From contig NZ_CP147520.1 in the NCBI RefSeq assembly GCF_037201975.1, positions 2,542,001 through 2,606,000 on the forward strand: DNA of 64,000 nt. The letters run 5' to 3'. A program made the translations under genes and the position numbers. The stretch comes from Streptomyces sp. TG1A-60 (GTDB lineage: Bacteria > Actinomycetota > Actinomycetes > Streptomycetales > Streptomycetaceae). Of the stretch, positions 1 to 9,544 are shown piece after piece. Position 1 is the first letter of the stretch. Each line of letters opens with the position of its first letter. The notes under the pieces were generated by a model that had not been told where the DNA came from, did not search any database, and worked only from the letters and a program-made list of their open reading frames with translations.

Positions 1-493
1 CCTGGGCGCGACCGCCGAGCAGGCTGTGCAGCAGCTCGCCCTTGGCGGACGTGCTCGCGGCACGGTCGGTCAGCGCGGACCGCAGCCCGGTGTTCGAGGA
101 GACGATCCGGCCGAACCGGAACAGCTCGTCCTCGACGTCGTCGAGCGTGCCGGACTTCTGCGCGTCGGTGAGGTCGGCCAGGTCGGCCAGCTCCTCCAGC
201 GCGTCCACCAGGTCGCGAGCCTGCGACCAACGGGAACGCACCAGGCCCGCAACCAGGTCGGCGGTCGTCCCGCTGACCTGGCCGCCGAGGAGGCGGCCGA
301 CCAGTTCGGCCTTGGCCTCACCGGCCTGCGCCGGGTCGGTGAGGACCCGACGCAGCGACACCTCGCGGTGGAGGAGCGCGGTGACGGCGGCCAGCTCGCC
401 GGCGAGCGAGCCCGCGTCCACGGACGTGGAGTCCGTCAGCGCGTCGAGACGCTCACGTGCGGCTGCCAGGGCCTCGCGGCTCGCTCCGTTCAT
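1..493 (-). CDS. atpH: ATP synthase F1 subunit delta (partial, runs off left edge)
   Basis: This is the stator subunit that joins F1 to the b subunit of the F-type ATP synthase. Reading leftward from the ATG at 493 gives an alanine- and leucine-rich helical protein beginning MNGASREALAAARERLDA, typical of actinobacterial delta subunits. It continues for 164 codons to the window edge, so the C-terminus is missing. The start overlaps the atpF stop as ATGA (490-493), which implies translational coupling. Only position in the operon and general composition support the call, but the atpI-B-E-F-H order is diagnostic. Confidence 0.9.
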   Translation of the reverse strand, partial: MNGASREALAAARERLDALTDSTSVDAGSLAGELAAVTALLHREVSLRRVLTDPAQAGEAKAELVGRLLGGQVSGTTADLVAGLVRSRWSQARDLVDALEELADLADLTDAQKSGTLDDVEDELFRFGRIVSSNTGLRSALTDRAASTSAKGELLHSLLGGRAQ

Positions 494-1047
494 CGCGTCG
501 CCTCGGCCTTCTCGGCGGCGTCGTCGAGCCCGTCGAGGAAGCGGTCGATGACACGGCTCTGCCGGGCGTGGTCCTCGAGGGACTCCCCGACCAGCTTGCC
601 GGCCAGGTCGGTGGCGAGCCTGCCGACGTCCTGGCGCAGCGCCGAAGCGGCGACCTTGCGGTCGGCCTCGATCTGGGCGTGACCGGCGGCGACGATCTCC
701 TCACGCTGCCGCTGGCCCTCCGCGCGCATCTCGGCGATGAGCGCGGCGCCCTGCTCCTGCGCCTCCTGGCGCAGCCGCGCGGCCTCGTGCCGGGCTTCGG
801 CGAGCTGAGCCTTGTACTGCTCGAGCACGCTCTGGGCCTCGGTCTGGGCGGCCTCGGCCTTCTCGATCCCGCCCTCGATCGCCTCGCGGCGCTCCTCCAG
901 AACCTTGTTGATGTTCGGGAGAAGCTTCTTGGCGAGGAAGCCGAAGACGATGACGAAGGCGAGCAGGCCGATGACGACCTCGGGAATCTCCGGGATGAGG
1001 GGGTTCTGTGCCTCCCCCTCAGCCGCGATATGGAGCAGTCGGCTCAT
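490..1047 (-). CDS. atpF: ATP synthase F0 subunit b
   Basis: This is the peripheral stalk subunit of F-type ATP synthase, anchored in the membrane by one N-terminal helix. The 185-residue protein has a hydrophobic segment at about residues 22-42 (VVIGLLAFVIVFGFLAKKLL). A long charged coiled coil rich in E, A, Q and R follows, ending in a basic C-terminus. Length and layout match the b subunit of Streptomyces. It lies between atpE (42 bases upstream) and atpH (4-base overlap), so it belongs to the atp operon transcribed leftward. Confidence 0.97.
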   Translation of the reverse strand: MSRLLHIAAEGEAQNPLIPEIPEVVIGLLAFVIVFGFLAKKLLPNINKVLEERREAIEGGIEKAEAAQTEAQSVLEQYKAQLAEARHEAARLRQEAQEQGAALIAEMRAEGQRQREEIVAAGHAQIEADRKVAASALRQDVGRLATDLAGKLVGESLEDHARQSRVIDRFLDGLDDAAEKAEATR

Positions 1048-1089
1048 ATCAGTGCCTTTCGCCTAGTGAGCTGTTCGCGAATCAGATGA

Positions 1090-1338
<249 letters not shown>

Positions 1339-1390
1339 TCACGGACCGGTGGGGGTTGGCCACCGGACGACGGGGGGTCGGGGAGGGGGC

Positions 1391-2212
1391 TCAGTGGTGC
1401 TCGGCGAGCGCGCCCTGGATGTAGGTGCAGGTCAGCAGTACGAAGACATACGCCTGCAGGGCCTGGATGAAGAGCTCGAAGGCGGTCATCACGATGACCA
1501 TCAGGAACGAGACGCCGGCGTAGGCGATGCCGATGCCGTTCAGCAGGTACCAGCTCGCGATGGTGAACAGCAGCAGCAGGATGTGGCCCGCGAACATGTT
1601 CGCGAAGAGTCGCACGGCGTGGGTGAACGGCCGCACGAGCAGGTTCGAGAAGGCCTCGATCAGCATGACGACGGGCAGCGCCCCGCCGAGCGACTTGTCG
1701 TAGCCGGTGAAGTTCTTCAGGGCGCCGACGAAGCCGTGCCGCCTGAAGGTCAGCGAGACCCACAGGACGTAGACGATCAGCGCGAGCGCCATCGGGTACG
1801 CGATGCTCGACGTGACCGGGAACTGGGCGACCGGAATGATCGACCAGAGGTTCAGCATCCAGATGAAGAAGAACAGCGCGACGACGAGCGGAACGTACCT
1901 CTCGCCCTCCTTCTTGCCCATGGTCTCGTAGACGACTCCGCGCCGGATGAAGTCGTAGCCCGCCTCGGCGACCATCTGGAGCTTGCCCGGAACGACCTGG
2001 GGCCTGCGGAACGCCGCCCAGAAGAAGCCGATCACGACGACCGAGCCGAGCAGCGCCAGCAACATCGTCTTGTTGAAGTACACGTCGCTGTCCGAGCCTC
2101 CCCAGAGGGGTTCGAACAGGAACGAGTGCAGCCCGGGCGACGGGAAGCCACAGCCGTCGAAGATGTGGCAGTCGGTCTCGAAGGCGAGCACCTGCGTGTG
2201 GTCAGCACTCAC
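1391..2212 (-). CDS. atpB: ATP synthase F0 subunit a
   Basis: This is the membrane stator subunit that provides the proton half-channels. Several transmembrane helices are visible. The essential arginine lies in HAVRLFANMFAGH, the conserved helix facing the c ring. The open frame extends upstream to an ATG at 2248, but I prefer the GTG at 2212. AAGGAG lies six bases before it, and the protein then begins VSADHTQVLAFETDCHIF, giving 273 residues. It is followed by atpE and preceded by atpI. Confidence 0.96.
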   Translation of the reverse strand: MSADHTQVLAFETDCHIFDGCGFPSPGLHSFLFEPLWGGSDSDVYFNKTMLLALLGSVVVIGFFWAAFRRPQVVPGKLQMVAEAGYDFIRRGVVYETMGKKEGERYVPLVVALFFFIWMLNLWSIIPVAQFPVTSSIAYPMALALIVYVLWVSLTFRRHGFVGALKNFTGYDKSLGGALPVVMLIEAFSNLLVRPFTHAVRLFANMFAGHILLLLFTIASWYLLNGIGIAYAGVSFLMVIVMTAFELFIQALQAYVFVLLTCTYIQGALAEHH

Positions 2213-2437
2213 CGCGGGCTCCTTCAGCGTGGCGCATGGATTCGGCAACCTCGTGGTGTCGGCGCGGCGCGGAGCCGCGGATCGGCACGGGACTGGTGTT
2301 ACGGATGTGGGGACGACTGCGGGACATCTCGCCCGGCGATACGGCAGGCGTCAGTTCAGATGCCCGCGCCCTCGATGCCGCAGATGACACCGGACGGTAG
2401 CAGGGTCTGCCATGCGCCCTTATTCCGGCCCTACGCC

Positions 2438-2875
2438 TCACGACGAATGCCCCGATTTCTCGTTCTTCGCACCCGTCGTCGACTCGGGCTCGACGTAAAG
2501 GATCTTGGCTTTCATGTGAGCACGCGCCTGTGCGGCGACCCAGGTGAGAGTGCCGGCGACCAGCGTGAGCGCGAAGACCTTCGGATCGAACAGCGTCGTG
2601 TCCTGGAAAAGGGCGATGAACATGAACATCAGCAGGATCTGCGCCAGGTACAGCATCAGACCCATCGCCTGGAAAAGGTTGGGAAGCGATTTGGCGGTCC
2701 ACTGCAGGACATACAGGCCGACCCCCATGAACAGGAGCACGACCAGGATGGCGACGCCCGCCCCGATCGCACCCTTCCCACCGACGACCAGCCCGCCGAC
2801 GACGGCGGCGACCACGCCGACGGCAGCCGTGGGCGCGGCGGCCTGAAGGAGGATCCGGACGTCATTGGACGGCAT
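2438..2875 (-). CDS. atpI: ATP synthase protein I-like membrane protein
   Basis: This small (145-residue) membrane protein is the first gene of the atp operon. It has about four hydrophobic segments (roughly residues 14-34, 37-58, 72-92, 99-116) and a polar tail. In this family AtpI is a non-structural protein linked to c-ring assembly; no catalytic motif is expected. The call rests on size, topology and its position directly before atpB. The 225-base gap to the atpB start holds no other credible gene. Confidence 0.85.
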   Translation of the reverse strand: MPSNDVRILLQAAAPTAAVGVVAAVVGGLVVGGKGAIGAGVAILVVLLFMGVGLYVLQWTAKSLPNLFQAMGLMLYLAQILLMFMFIALFQDTTLFDPKVFALTLVAGTLTWVAAQARAHMKAKILYVEPESTTGAKNEKSGHSS

Positions 2876-3233
2876 GGCGGCAACTCCGCTTTCACAGGGG
2901 GCAGGGTGTCGTCATGGACGAGCGTAGTCCCCGGGGGCGAGCGGAAATCTCGCGTCAACGGACCGTCGCACTGCGGCCCTTCGACTCCGTCCCGGGTTCT
3001 CGTGAACCGTATCACAAACTATTTGATGAGGTCTTTACCTGAATGGCGTGCCAGGTGTCACACATGAGAGTGAACCTGCCCGCCTGCGTCAAAACGACGC
3101 CGACTTGTCTGGTATAAGGCCGTTTGCACTGCCAGGGTCGTACAGGGCGTCGGCAAAGCGTTAGTCAGATTCTTACCTTGCCGGCGGGCCCGACGCCCCG
3201 GCCCCGCGCCCGCCCGCCGGGCGCCCGCACGCC
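2876..3233 (-). promoter_or_regulatory. Intergenic region expected to carry the atp operon promoter
   Basis: This 358-base gap separates the atpI start from the wecA-like gene and has no convincing ORF. It is locally AT-richer around 3005-3045 and 3105-3125, unlike its surroundings. That fits a promoter for the leftward atp operon. I could not assign a -10/-35 pair with confidence. Confidence 0.3.
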
Positions 3234-4529
3234 TCAGCGGCGCGCGCCCGCCGGGCTCGGTTCCTCTTCGTGGGCCCGGCCGCCGATCGCCGTCGCGCCG
3301 TTCGGGGAGGGCGCCCAGTCGGGGACGGGCTCCGCGGCGACGGCGGGGGCCGCGCGGCGGCGGTAGCGGGGCGGCACGAAACGCTGCGCCCAGCGCGGGG
3401 CGCGGGGCGTGAAGCGGGGCAGCAGCAGGAGGAAGAGGCCGACACCGCTGAGCATGGCGATGGCGAGGACGATCCACATGGACGCCGCGTTCACGGTGTA
3501 CGCCAGGGTGCCGAAGGCGATGACCGCCGACCAGAAGTACATGATGAGCACGGCCCGGCTGTGCGAGTGCCCGACCTCCAGGAGCCGGTGGTGCAGGTGG
3601 CCCCGGTCGGCGGCGAACGGCGACTGGCCGCGCCAGGTGCGGCGCACGATCGCGAGGACCAGGTCGGCCGCCGGGATCGCGATGATGGTCAGCGGCAACA
3701 GCAGCGGGATGTAGACCGGGACCATCGCGTAGACCGTGGTGCGCTCCGAGCCGTACAGGCCCATCGCGTCCGGGTCGACCTGCCCCGTGACGGAGATCGC
3801 GCCGGCCGCCAGCACCAGGCCGATCAGCATCGAGCCGGAGTCGCCCATGAAGATCCGCGCGGGGTGCATGTTGTGCGGCAGGAAGCCCAGGCACATGCCC
3901 ATCAGCACCGCCGCGAAGAGCGTGGCGGGGGCCGCGGCCTCGATGCCGTAGCTGTACCAGAGGCGGTAGGCGTACATGAAGAACGCGCCGGAGGCGATGC
4001 ACACCATGCCGGCCGCGAGACCGTCGAGGCCGTCGACGAAGTTGACCGCGTTGATGGTGATGACGACCAGGGCGACCGTGAGCAGGGTGCCCTGCCACTG
4101 GGTCAGCGCGACGATGCCGACACTCGGGATGGGCAGCCACAGGATCGTCAGACCCTGCATGACCATCACGCCGGCGGCGATCATCTGCCCGCCGAGCTTG
4201 ATCAGGGCGTCGATCTCGAACTTGTCGTCCAGGACGCCGATGAGCCAGATCAACGCGGCCCCGGAGAGCAGCGCGCGCGGTTCGTTGGAGTCGGCGAAGA
4301 CCTTGCTGAGGTTGGTCAGGTGGTCGGCGACCAGCAGACCGGCGCAGAGCCCGAAGAACATCGCGATGCCCCCGAGGCGGGGCGTGGGTTCTCGGTGGAC
4401 GTCGCGCGCACGGATCTCCGGCATGGCTCCGGCCACGATCGCGAACTTCCGTACCGGCCCTGTCAGCAGGTACGTCACCGCGGCCGTGATACAGAGCGTC
4501 AGGAGGTATTCACGCACGGGCTTCCCCAC
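3234..4529 (-). CDS. wecA: MraY/WecA-family undecaprenyl-phosphate GlcNAc-1-phosphate transferase
   Basis: This integral membrane enzyme transfers a sugar-1-phosphate from a UDP-sugar to polyprenyl phosphate, starting cell-wall glycopolymer synthesis. The 431-residue protein has about ten hydrophobic segments. Family motifs are present: DDK at 101-103, NFVDGLDG at 163-170, FMGDSGS at 227-233 and HLHHR at 311-315. The HLHHR loop favours the WecA/TagO side over MraY. The C-terminal 50 residues are polar and proline-rich. A gene of this family beside the atp operon is conserved in actinobacteria, including mycobacteria. The start is GTG; a second in-frame GTG four codons later is also possible. 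Confidence 0.88.
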   Translation of the reverse strand: MGKPVREYLLTLCITAAVTYLLTGPVRKFAIVAGAMPEIRARDVHREPTPRLGGIAMFFGLCAGLLVADHLTNLSKVFADSNEPRALLSGAALIWLIGVLDDKFEIDALIKLGGQMIAAGVMVMQGLTILWLPIPSVGIVALTQWQGTLLTVALVVITINAVNFVDGLDGLAAGMVCIASGAFFMYAYRLWYSYGIEAAAPATLFAAVLMGMCLGFLPHNMHPARIFMGDSGSMLIGLVLAAGAISVTGQVDPDAMGLYGSERTTVYAMVPVYIPLLLPLTIIAIPAADLVLAIVRRTWRGQSPFAADRGHLHHRLLEVGHSHSRAVLIMYFWSAVIAFGTLAYTVNAASMWIVLAIAMLSGVGLFLLLLPRFTPRAPRWAQRFVPPRYRRRAAPAVAAEPVPDWAPSPNGATAIGGRAHEEEPSPAGARR

Positions 4530-4646
4530 AGGTCTCGCTGGCCATCACAGCCCCACACCCTAGCGATGCGCGCATATGGTCGGGGACTTCCGGGTAGCGA
4601 CGATGGTTGCACGTGATGCTGTGCCTGGTGGTGCGTCTACCCCGCC

Positions 4647-5909
4647 TCAGCGCGGATACGGGGGAAATCTTCCAGCCAGGTCCCGCACTTCTTCACGCGC
4701 CCGCCTGCCGTCGCCGCCATCCCGCAGCACGCCCGCGAACAGCACGGCGAGGCGTGCCATCTCCGCCTCGCCCATGCCCTGGGTGGTCAGCGCGGCCGTG
4801 CCGAGCCGCAGGCCGCGGGCGCCGCCGCCGATGGCGTCGACGGCTCCGCCGTGGGGCAGCACGCAGCAGTCGAGGACGATCCCGGCGGCGGCGAGCCGTC
4901 CCCGCGCGGCGCGGCCGTCGACGCCGAGCGGCGCGGGATCGACGGTCAGCAGGTGGGTGTCGGTGCCACCGGTGACGACGACGAGCCCCTCCTCGGCCAG
5001 CCCTCGCGCGAGCGCGCGCGCGTTCGCGACCACCTGATGGGCGTACGCGGTGAACGCCGGTGCCGCCGCCTCCCCGAACGCGACGGCCTTCGCGGCGATG
5101 GTGTGCATCTGCGCGCCGCCCTGCGTGAACGGGAACACCGCGCGGTCCACCCGCTCGGCCGGCCCGCTCCCGCACAGCAGCATTCCGCCACGCGGCCCCC
5201 GCAACACCTTGTGCGTGGTGGCACAGACGATGTCGGCGTACGGCACCGGGCTGGGCGCCGCGCCCCCGGCGACCAGCCCGATCGGATGGGCCGCGTCGGC
5301 GATCAGGTACGCCCCCACCTCGTCGGCGACCTCACGGAAGAAGGCGTAGTCGATGTGGCGGGGGTACGAGGTCGAGCCGCACACGATGGCCTTGGGGCGG
5401 TGCGCACGGGCCAGGGCCCGCACCTGCTCGTGGTCGATGAGCCCGGACTCGGCGTCCACTCCGTACCCGACGAAGTCGAACCAGCGGCCGGAGAAGTTCG
5501 CGGGCGACCCGTGGGTGAGATGGCCGCCGAAGTGCAGCCCCATCGCCAGGACCGTGTCGCCGGGGCGCAGCAGGGCGGCGTACGCGGCCAGGACGGCCGA
5601 AGACCCCGAGTGGGACTGCACGTTGGCGTGCTCCGCCCCGAACAGCGCCTTCGCCCTCTCCACGGCCAGCCGCTCGGCGACGTCCACCATCTCGCAGCCG
5701 CCGTGGTACCGGGCCCCCGGATAGCCCTCCGCGTACTTGTTCGCCAGCGTCGACCCCAGGGCCGCCAGCACCGCGGGCGAGGTGAAGTTCTCGGCGGCGA
5801 CGAGCTGCAGCGTCGTCGACTGCCGCTCGGACTCACCGAGCAGGATGTCGGCCAGTTCGGGATCCTGCCGCCGCAGGACATCGGCCTCTAGGACAGGGGT
5901 GACCGACAT
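4647..5909 (-). CDS. Serine hydroxymethyltransferase paralogue
   Basis: This is a PLP fold-type I enzyme of the SHMT family, 420 residues from the ATG at 5909 (GGAG six bases upstream). The frame stays open upstream, but that extension is compositionally non-coding. Family motifs are visible: NKYAEGYPGARYHGGCE, HSGS, GGHLTHGSP and the Schiff-base lysine in TTHKVLRGPRGG. Several usually invariant spots differ: SEN reads AEN, RYYGGC reads RYHGGC, and the QPHSGSQAN segment reads QSHSGSSAV. It is therefore a divergent second copy rather than the main glyA. It lies between the wecA-like gene and a phosphatase homologue, as in other Streptomyces. Confidence 0.85.
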   Translation of the reverse strand: MSVTPVLEADVLRRQDPELADILLGESERQSTTLQLVAAENFTSPAVLAALGSTLANKYAEGYPGARYHGGCEMVDVAERLAVERAKALFGAEHANVQSHSGSSAVLAAYAALLRPGDTVLAMGLHFGGHLTHGSPANFSGRWFDFVGYGVDAESGLIDHEQVRALARAHRPKAIVCGSTSYPRHIDYAFFREVADEVGAYLIADAAHPIGLVAGGAAPSPVPYADIVCATTHKVLRGPRGGMLLCGSGPAERVDRAVFPFTQGGAQMHTIAAKAVAFGEAAAPAFTAYAHQVVANARALARGLAEEGLVVVTGGTDTHLLTVDPAPLGVDGRAARGRLAAAGIVLDCCVLPHGGAVDAIGGGARGLRLGTAALTTQGMGEAEMARLAVLFAGVLRDGGDGRRAREEVRDLAGRFPPYPR

Positions 5910-6130
5910 GAGGGGCTCCGGGGCATCGACGGTGACGTACGACCAATGTAGGCCGGGAACCCTCGAAACGCCCTGCGAACACCCCCGCTCCGCGGCCCCG
6001 GCGCTCCCGCCGACCTCTGCCGTCCCCGCCGCTCCCGCCGCTCCCGCCGATTGAGGGCCCCGCTGGCGCGGGGTCGAGAGTGGGGCGGGTGGGCTCAGAC
6101 GGCAGCGATGGGGGCCGACGGCGGCGGGGA

Positions 6131-6802
6131 TCAGGCGCGGGCCGGGACTCCGGTCAGGGCGGTCACCACCGGGTCCAGGGCCTGGTGTATCTCGTCGCCC
6201 ACCGAGCGGAAGAAGGGCAGGGGCGCGCCGTAGGGGTCGTAGACCTCGTCCGCCTCGGCGGTCGGGGCCAGGAGCCACCCGCGTAGCGCCGCCGCCGCGC
6301 GGACCAGGGCGCGTGCGCGGACGACCATGCCCTCCTCCAGGGGAGGGAGGGTGGTCGGGTCGATGGCGCGGACCAGGCGGGTGAACTCCTTCAGCGTGAA
6401 GGTGCGCAGGCCGGCGGAGTGCCCCATGGAGATGACCTGCGCCCGGTGGTCACGGGTGGCGGTCAGCACGAGGTCGGCACGGATGACGTGCTCGTCCAGC
6501 AGTTCCCGGCCCGTGAAGCCGGAGGCGTCCGCGCCGAAGTCCGCGAGAACGGCCTCCGCGTTGGCTTCCATGGGCGCCCCCTCGTGCCCCCAGGTCCCCG
6601 CGCTCTCGACGATCAGGCCGCCCCCCAGCGGGTCCCCGAGCCGGTCCGCCAGGGCATGCCGGGTCAGCCGCTCGGTGATCGGCGAGCGGCACACGTTGCC
6701 GGTGCTGACGTGGAGGATGCGGAAGGTGTCACGCGGCAGCCCCGTGAAGGTCCGCGTCTCTTCCCCGTCCCATATGCCACGCCCCGCGTCAGGGGCCGTC
6801 AA
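6131..6802 (-). CDS. Low-molecular-weight protein-tyrosine-phosphatase-like protein lacking the catalytic Cys
   Basis: The family removes phosphate from tyrosine through a CX5R loop near the N-terminus. Here the loop reads HVSTGNVCRSP, so the first (nucleophile) cysteine of V-C-x-G-N-x-C-R-S is a serine while the second Cys and the Arg remain. The DPYG motif carrying the general acid is kept near the C-terminus (EVYDPYG). I chose the TTG at 6802: it overlaps the preceding stop as TTGA, has GAGGTG five bases upstream, and no ATG or GTG lies nearby in frame. That gives 223 residues, longer than the usual ~155. It is probably co-transcribed with sua5. Function is uncertain: pseudo-phosphatase or altered chemistry. 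Confidence 0.78.
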   Translation of the reverse strand: MTAPDAGRGIWDGEETRTFTGLPRDTFRILHVSTGNVCRSPITERLTRHALADRLGDPLGGGLIVESAGTWGHEGAPMEANAEAVLADFGADASGFTGRELLDEHVIRADLVLTATRDHRAQVISMGHSAGLRTFTLKEFTRLVRAIDPTTLPPLEEGMVVRARALVRAAAALRGWLLAPTAEADEVYDPYGAPLPFFRSVGDEIHQALDPVVTALTGVPARA

Positions 6803-7445
6803 TTCGCCACCTCGAGGTCGGGTACGACCTTGCGCAGCTCCTCCGCCGACAGTGCGCCCGCACGCAGCAGGACCGGCACCTTGCCCGTGACGTCGACGAT
6901 GGAGGACGGCTCGTTGCCGGGGGTCGGGCCGCCGTCGAGGTAGACGGAGACTGAGTCGCCGAGCATCGCCTCGGCGGCGTCGCAGTTCTCCGGGGCCGGG
7001 TGGCCGGTCAGGTTCGCAGAGGAGACGGCCATGGGGCCGACCTCGGTCAGCAGCTCGATGGCGACCGGGTGCAGCGGCATCCGCACGGCGACCGTGCCGC
7101 GGGTGTCGCCGAGGTCCCACTGCAGGGACGGCTGGTGCTTGGCGACAAGGGTGAGAGCCCCGGCCAGAAGGCGTCGACGAGCTCCCAGGCCATCTCGGAG
7201 AAGTCGGTGACCAGGCCGTGCAGGGTGTTCGGGGAGCCGATGAGGACGGGCGTGGGCATGTTGCGGCCCCGCCCCTTGGCCTCCAGCAGATCGGCGACGG
7301 CCTCGGAGGTGAACGCGTCCGCGCCGATGCCGTACACGGTGTCCGTCGGCAGTACCACGAGCTCGCCCCGGCGGACGGCGGACGCGGCCTCGCGCAGACC
7401 GGTGGCGCGGTCGGTCGCGTCGTTGGTGTCGTATCGCCGTGCCAT
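6799..7445 (-). CDS. L-threonylcarbamoyladenylate synthase (Sua5/YrdC), frameshifted as read
   Basis: The enzyme makes threonylcarbamoyl-AMP from threonine, bicarbonate and ATP for t6A37 of ANN-decoding tRNAs. The N-terminal half (MARRYDTNDATDRATGLREA... LPTDTVYGIGADAF) and C-terminal half (GTVAVRMPLHP... GPMAVSSANLTG) are both well conserved but lie in different frames. They join at a C run on the plus strand (7158-7161, four bases) between AFWPG and ALTLVAKHQ. One extra base there restores a 215-residue protein of normal YrdC length. As t6A synthesis is usually essential, a base-calling error is more likely than a true pseudogene. It follows prmC closely in the same direction. Confidence 0.85.
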
Positions 7446-7504
7446 CTAGCGGGCCTCCTCGTACACGTACTGCTGCTGGGGTGGAGTCGTCGGGCGCGTG
7501 CTCA

Positions 7505-8389
7505 TCAGGGCAGCGCCTTGCGGGCGGTCGCGAACCGCGGCCGGTTGTTGAGGTCCGGGTGGTCGGCCGCGTCGGCCCAGCCCCGCTCCTCGGTGAAGAT
7601 CCAGGGCACCTGGCCGCCCTGGGTGTCGGCGTGCTCGATGACGACGACACCGCCCGGGCGCAGGAGCCGGTGTGCCGTGCGTTCCAGGCCGCGGATCAGT
7701 TCGAGCCCGTCCTCGCCCGAGAACAGGGCGAGTTGGGGGTCGTAGTCACGGGCCTCGGGTGCCACGTACTCCCACTCCGTGAGCGGGATGTACGGCGGGT
7801 TGGAGACGACCAGGTCGACCTGGCCGTCGAGGTCGCGGAAGGCGTCCAGGGCGTTGCCCTGACGCAGGTCGACCCTGGAGCCCGCCATGTTCTTGCGGGT
7901 CCACCTCAGGGCGTCCTCGGACAGCTCCACGGCGTGCACGCGTGAGCGCGGCACCTCCTGGGCGAGGGCGAGGGCGATGGCGCCGGAGCCGGTGCACAGG
8001 TCGACGATGAGCGGCTCGACGACGTCCATCGCGCGGACGGCGTCTATGGCCCACCCGACCACGGACTCGGTCTCCGGCCGGGGCACGAACACCCCGGGCC
8101 CGACCTGAAGCTCGAGGTAGCGGAAGTACGCGCGCCCGGTGATGTGCTGGAGCGGCTCGCGCTGCTCGCGGCGGGCGATGACCTCCCAGTACCGGGCGTC
8201 GAAGTCGGAGTCCCCGACGGTGTGCAGCTCGCCCCGCTTGACGCCGTGCACGAACGCGGCGAGCTCCTCCGCGTCGTTGCGCGGCGAGGGCACGCCGGCG
8301 TCGGCCAGGCGCTGGGTGGCCTGGGCCACTTCCGCGAGCAGCAGGCCGCGGGGGTTGGGGGTCGTCCCCCAGAATGATGCTGCACGCAA
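7505..8389 (-). CDS. prmC: Release factor glutamine N5-methyltransferase
   Basis: PrmC methylates the glutamine of the GGQ loop of peptide release factors using SAM. The 294-residue protein has the SAM motif DLCTGSGAIALALA at about 130-143 and the catalytic NPPY at 197-200, followed by IPLTEWEYV. It lies 34 bases after its substrate gene prfA, an arrangement conserved across bacteria. The only upstream start is TTG at 8389, with GGAGGA unusually close; the true N-terminus may lie slightly downstream near LLLAEVAQATQRL. Confidence 0.94.
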   Translation of the reverse strand: MRAASFWGTTPNPRGLLLAEVAQATQRLADAGVPSPRNDAEELAAFVHGVKRGELHTVGDSDFDARYWEVIARREQREPLQHITGRAYFRYLELQVGPGVFVPRPETESVVGWAIDAVRAMDVVEPLIVDLCTGSGAIALALAQEVPRSRVHAVELSEDALRWTRKNMAGSRVDLRQGNALDAFRDLDGQVDLVVSNPPYIPLTEWEYVAPEARDYDPQLALFSGEDGLELIRGLERTAHRLLRPGGVVVIEHADTQGGQVPWIFTEERGWADAADHPDLNNRPRFATARKALP

Positions 8390-8423
8390 GTCCTCCGTCG
8401 TACTGGTCGTACTCGTACGTGCC

Positions 8424-9500
8424 TTACGCGGCTGCCAGCTTCGCGGCCGAGTCCGCGTCGACGCAGGCCTGGATCACCGCGTCGAGTTCACCGTCCAGGA
8501 CCTGGTCCAGGTTGTACGCCTTGAAGCCGACGCGGTGGTCCGAGATGCGGTTCTCCGGGAAGTTGTACGTGCGGATCTTCTCGGAGCGGTCGACGGTACG
8601 GACCTGGCTGCGGCGGGCGTCGGCGGCCTCCCTCTCCGCCTCCTCCTGCGCCGCGGCGAGCAGCCTGGAGCGCAGGATACGCATCGCCTGCTCCTTGTTC
8701 TGCAGCTGGCTCTTCTCGTTCTGGCAGGAGGCGACGACTCCGGTGGGAATGTGCGTGATGCGCACCGCGGAGTCGGTGGTGTTGACGGACTGCCCGCCAG
8801 GCCCGGACGAGCGGTAGACGTCGATCCGCAGGTCGTTGGCGTGGATCTCGACGTCGACCTCCTCGGCCTCGGGCGTGACCAGCACACCGGCCGCGGAGGT
8901 GTGGATACGGCCCTGCGACTCGGTCGACGGCACCCGCTGCACACGGTGCACACCGCCCTCGTACTTCAGCCGGGCCCAGACGCCCTGGCCGGGCTCGGTG
9001 GCGCCCTGACCGCCCTTGGTCTTCACGGCGACCTGGACGTCCTTGTAGCCGCCCAGCTCCGACTCCGTGGAGTCGATGATCTCGGTCTTCCAGCCCACGC
9101 GCTCGGCGTACCGGAGGTACATGCGCAGGAGGTCACCGGCGAAGAGGGCGGACTCGTCGCCGCCGGCGCCCGCCTTGATCTCCAGGATCACGTCCTTGTC
9201 GTCGCTCGGGTCGCGCGGGACGAGCAGCAGGCGGAGCTTCTCCGTCAGCTGCTCGCGCTGCTTCTCCAGCTCCTTGACCTCGGCGGCGAAGTCCGGTTCG
9301 TCCAAGGCGAATTCGCGGGCCGTCTCGATGTCGTCGCCGGTCTGCTTCCAGGAGCGGTACGTGCCGACGATCGGGGTCAGCTCCGCGTAGCGCTTGTTCA
9401 GCCTGCGCGCGTTGGCCTGGTCCGAGTGGACCGACGGGTCGGCGAGCTTCTTCTCCAGGTGGGCGTGTTCCCCGACCAGTTCCTCGACCGCCTCGAACAT
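8424..9500 (-). CDS. prfA: Peptide chain release factor 1
   Basis: RF1 reads UAA and UAG stop codons and triggers peptide release. From the ATG at 9500 (GGGAG eight bases upstream) the protein is 358 residues, standard for RF1. It carries the release motif [10 protein letters not shown] (GGQ at 235-237) and the stop-reading tripeptide region PST (191-193, in [17 protein letters not shown]), the RF1-type P-x-T. An in-frame upstream extension of 13 codons has no ribosome site and is dropped. It follows rpmE and precedes prmC. Confidence 0.97.
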   Translation of the reverse strand: MFEAVEELVGEHAHLEKKLADPSVHSDQANARRLNKRYAELTPIVGTYRSWKQTGDDIETAREFALDEPDFAAEVKELEKQREQLTEKLRLLLVPRDPSDDKDVILEIKAGAGGDESALFAGDLLRMYLRYAERVGWKTEIIDSTESELGGYKDVQVAVKTKGGQGATEPGQGVWARLKYEGGVHRVQRVPSTESQGRIHTSAAGVLVTPEAEEVDVEIHANDLRIDVYRSSGPGGQSVNTTDSAVRITHIPTGVVASCQNEKSQLQNKEQAMRILRSRLLAAAQEEAEREAADARRSQVRTVDRSEKIRTYNFPENRISDHRVGFKAYNLDQVLDGELDAVIQACVDADSAAKLAAA

Positions 9501-9544
9501 CTCTCCGGCTCCCTGTACGACGATGTGAGTGGGCTGCACCGCAA

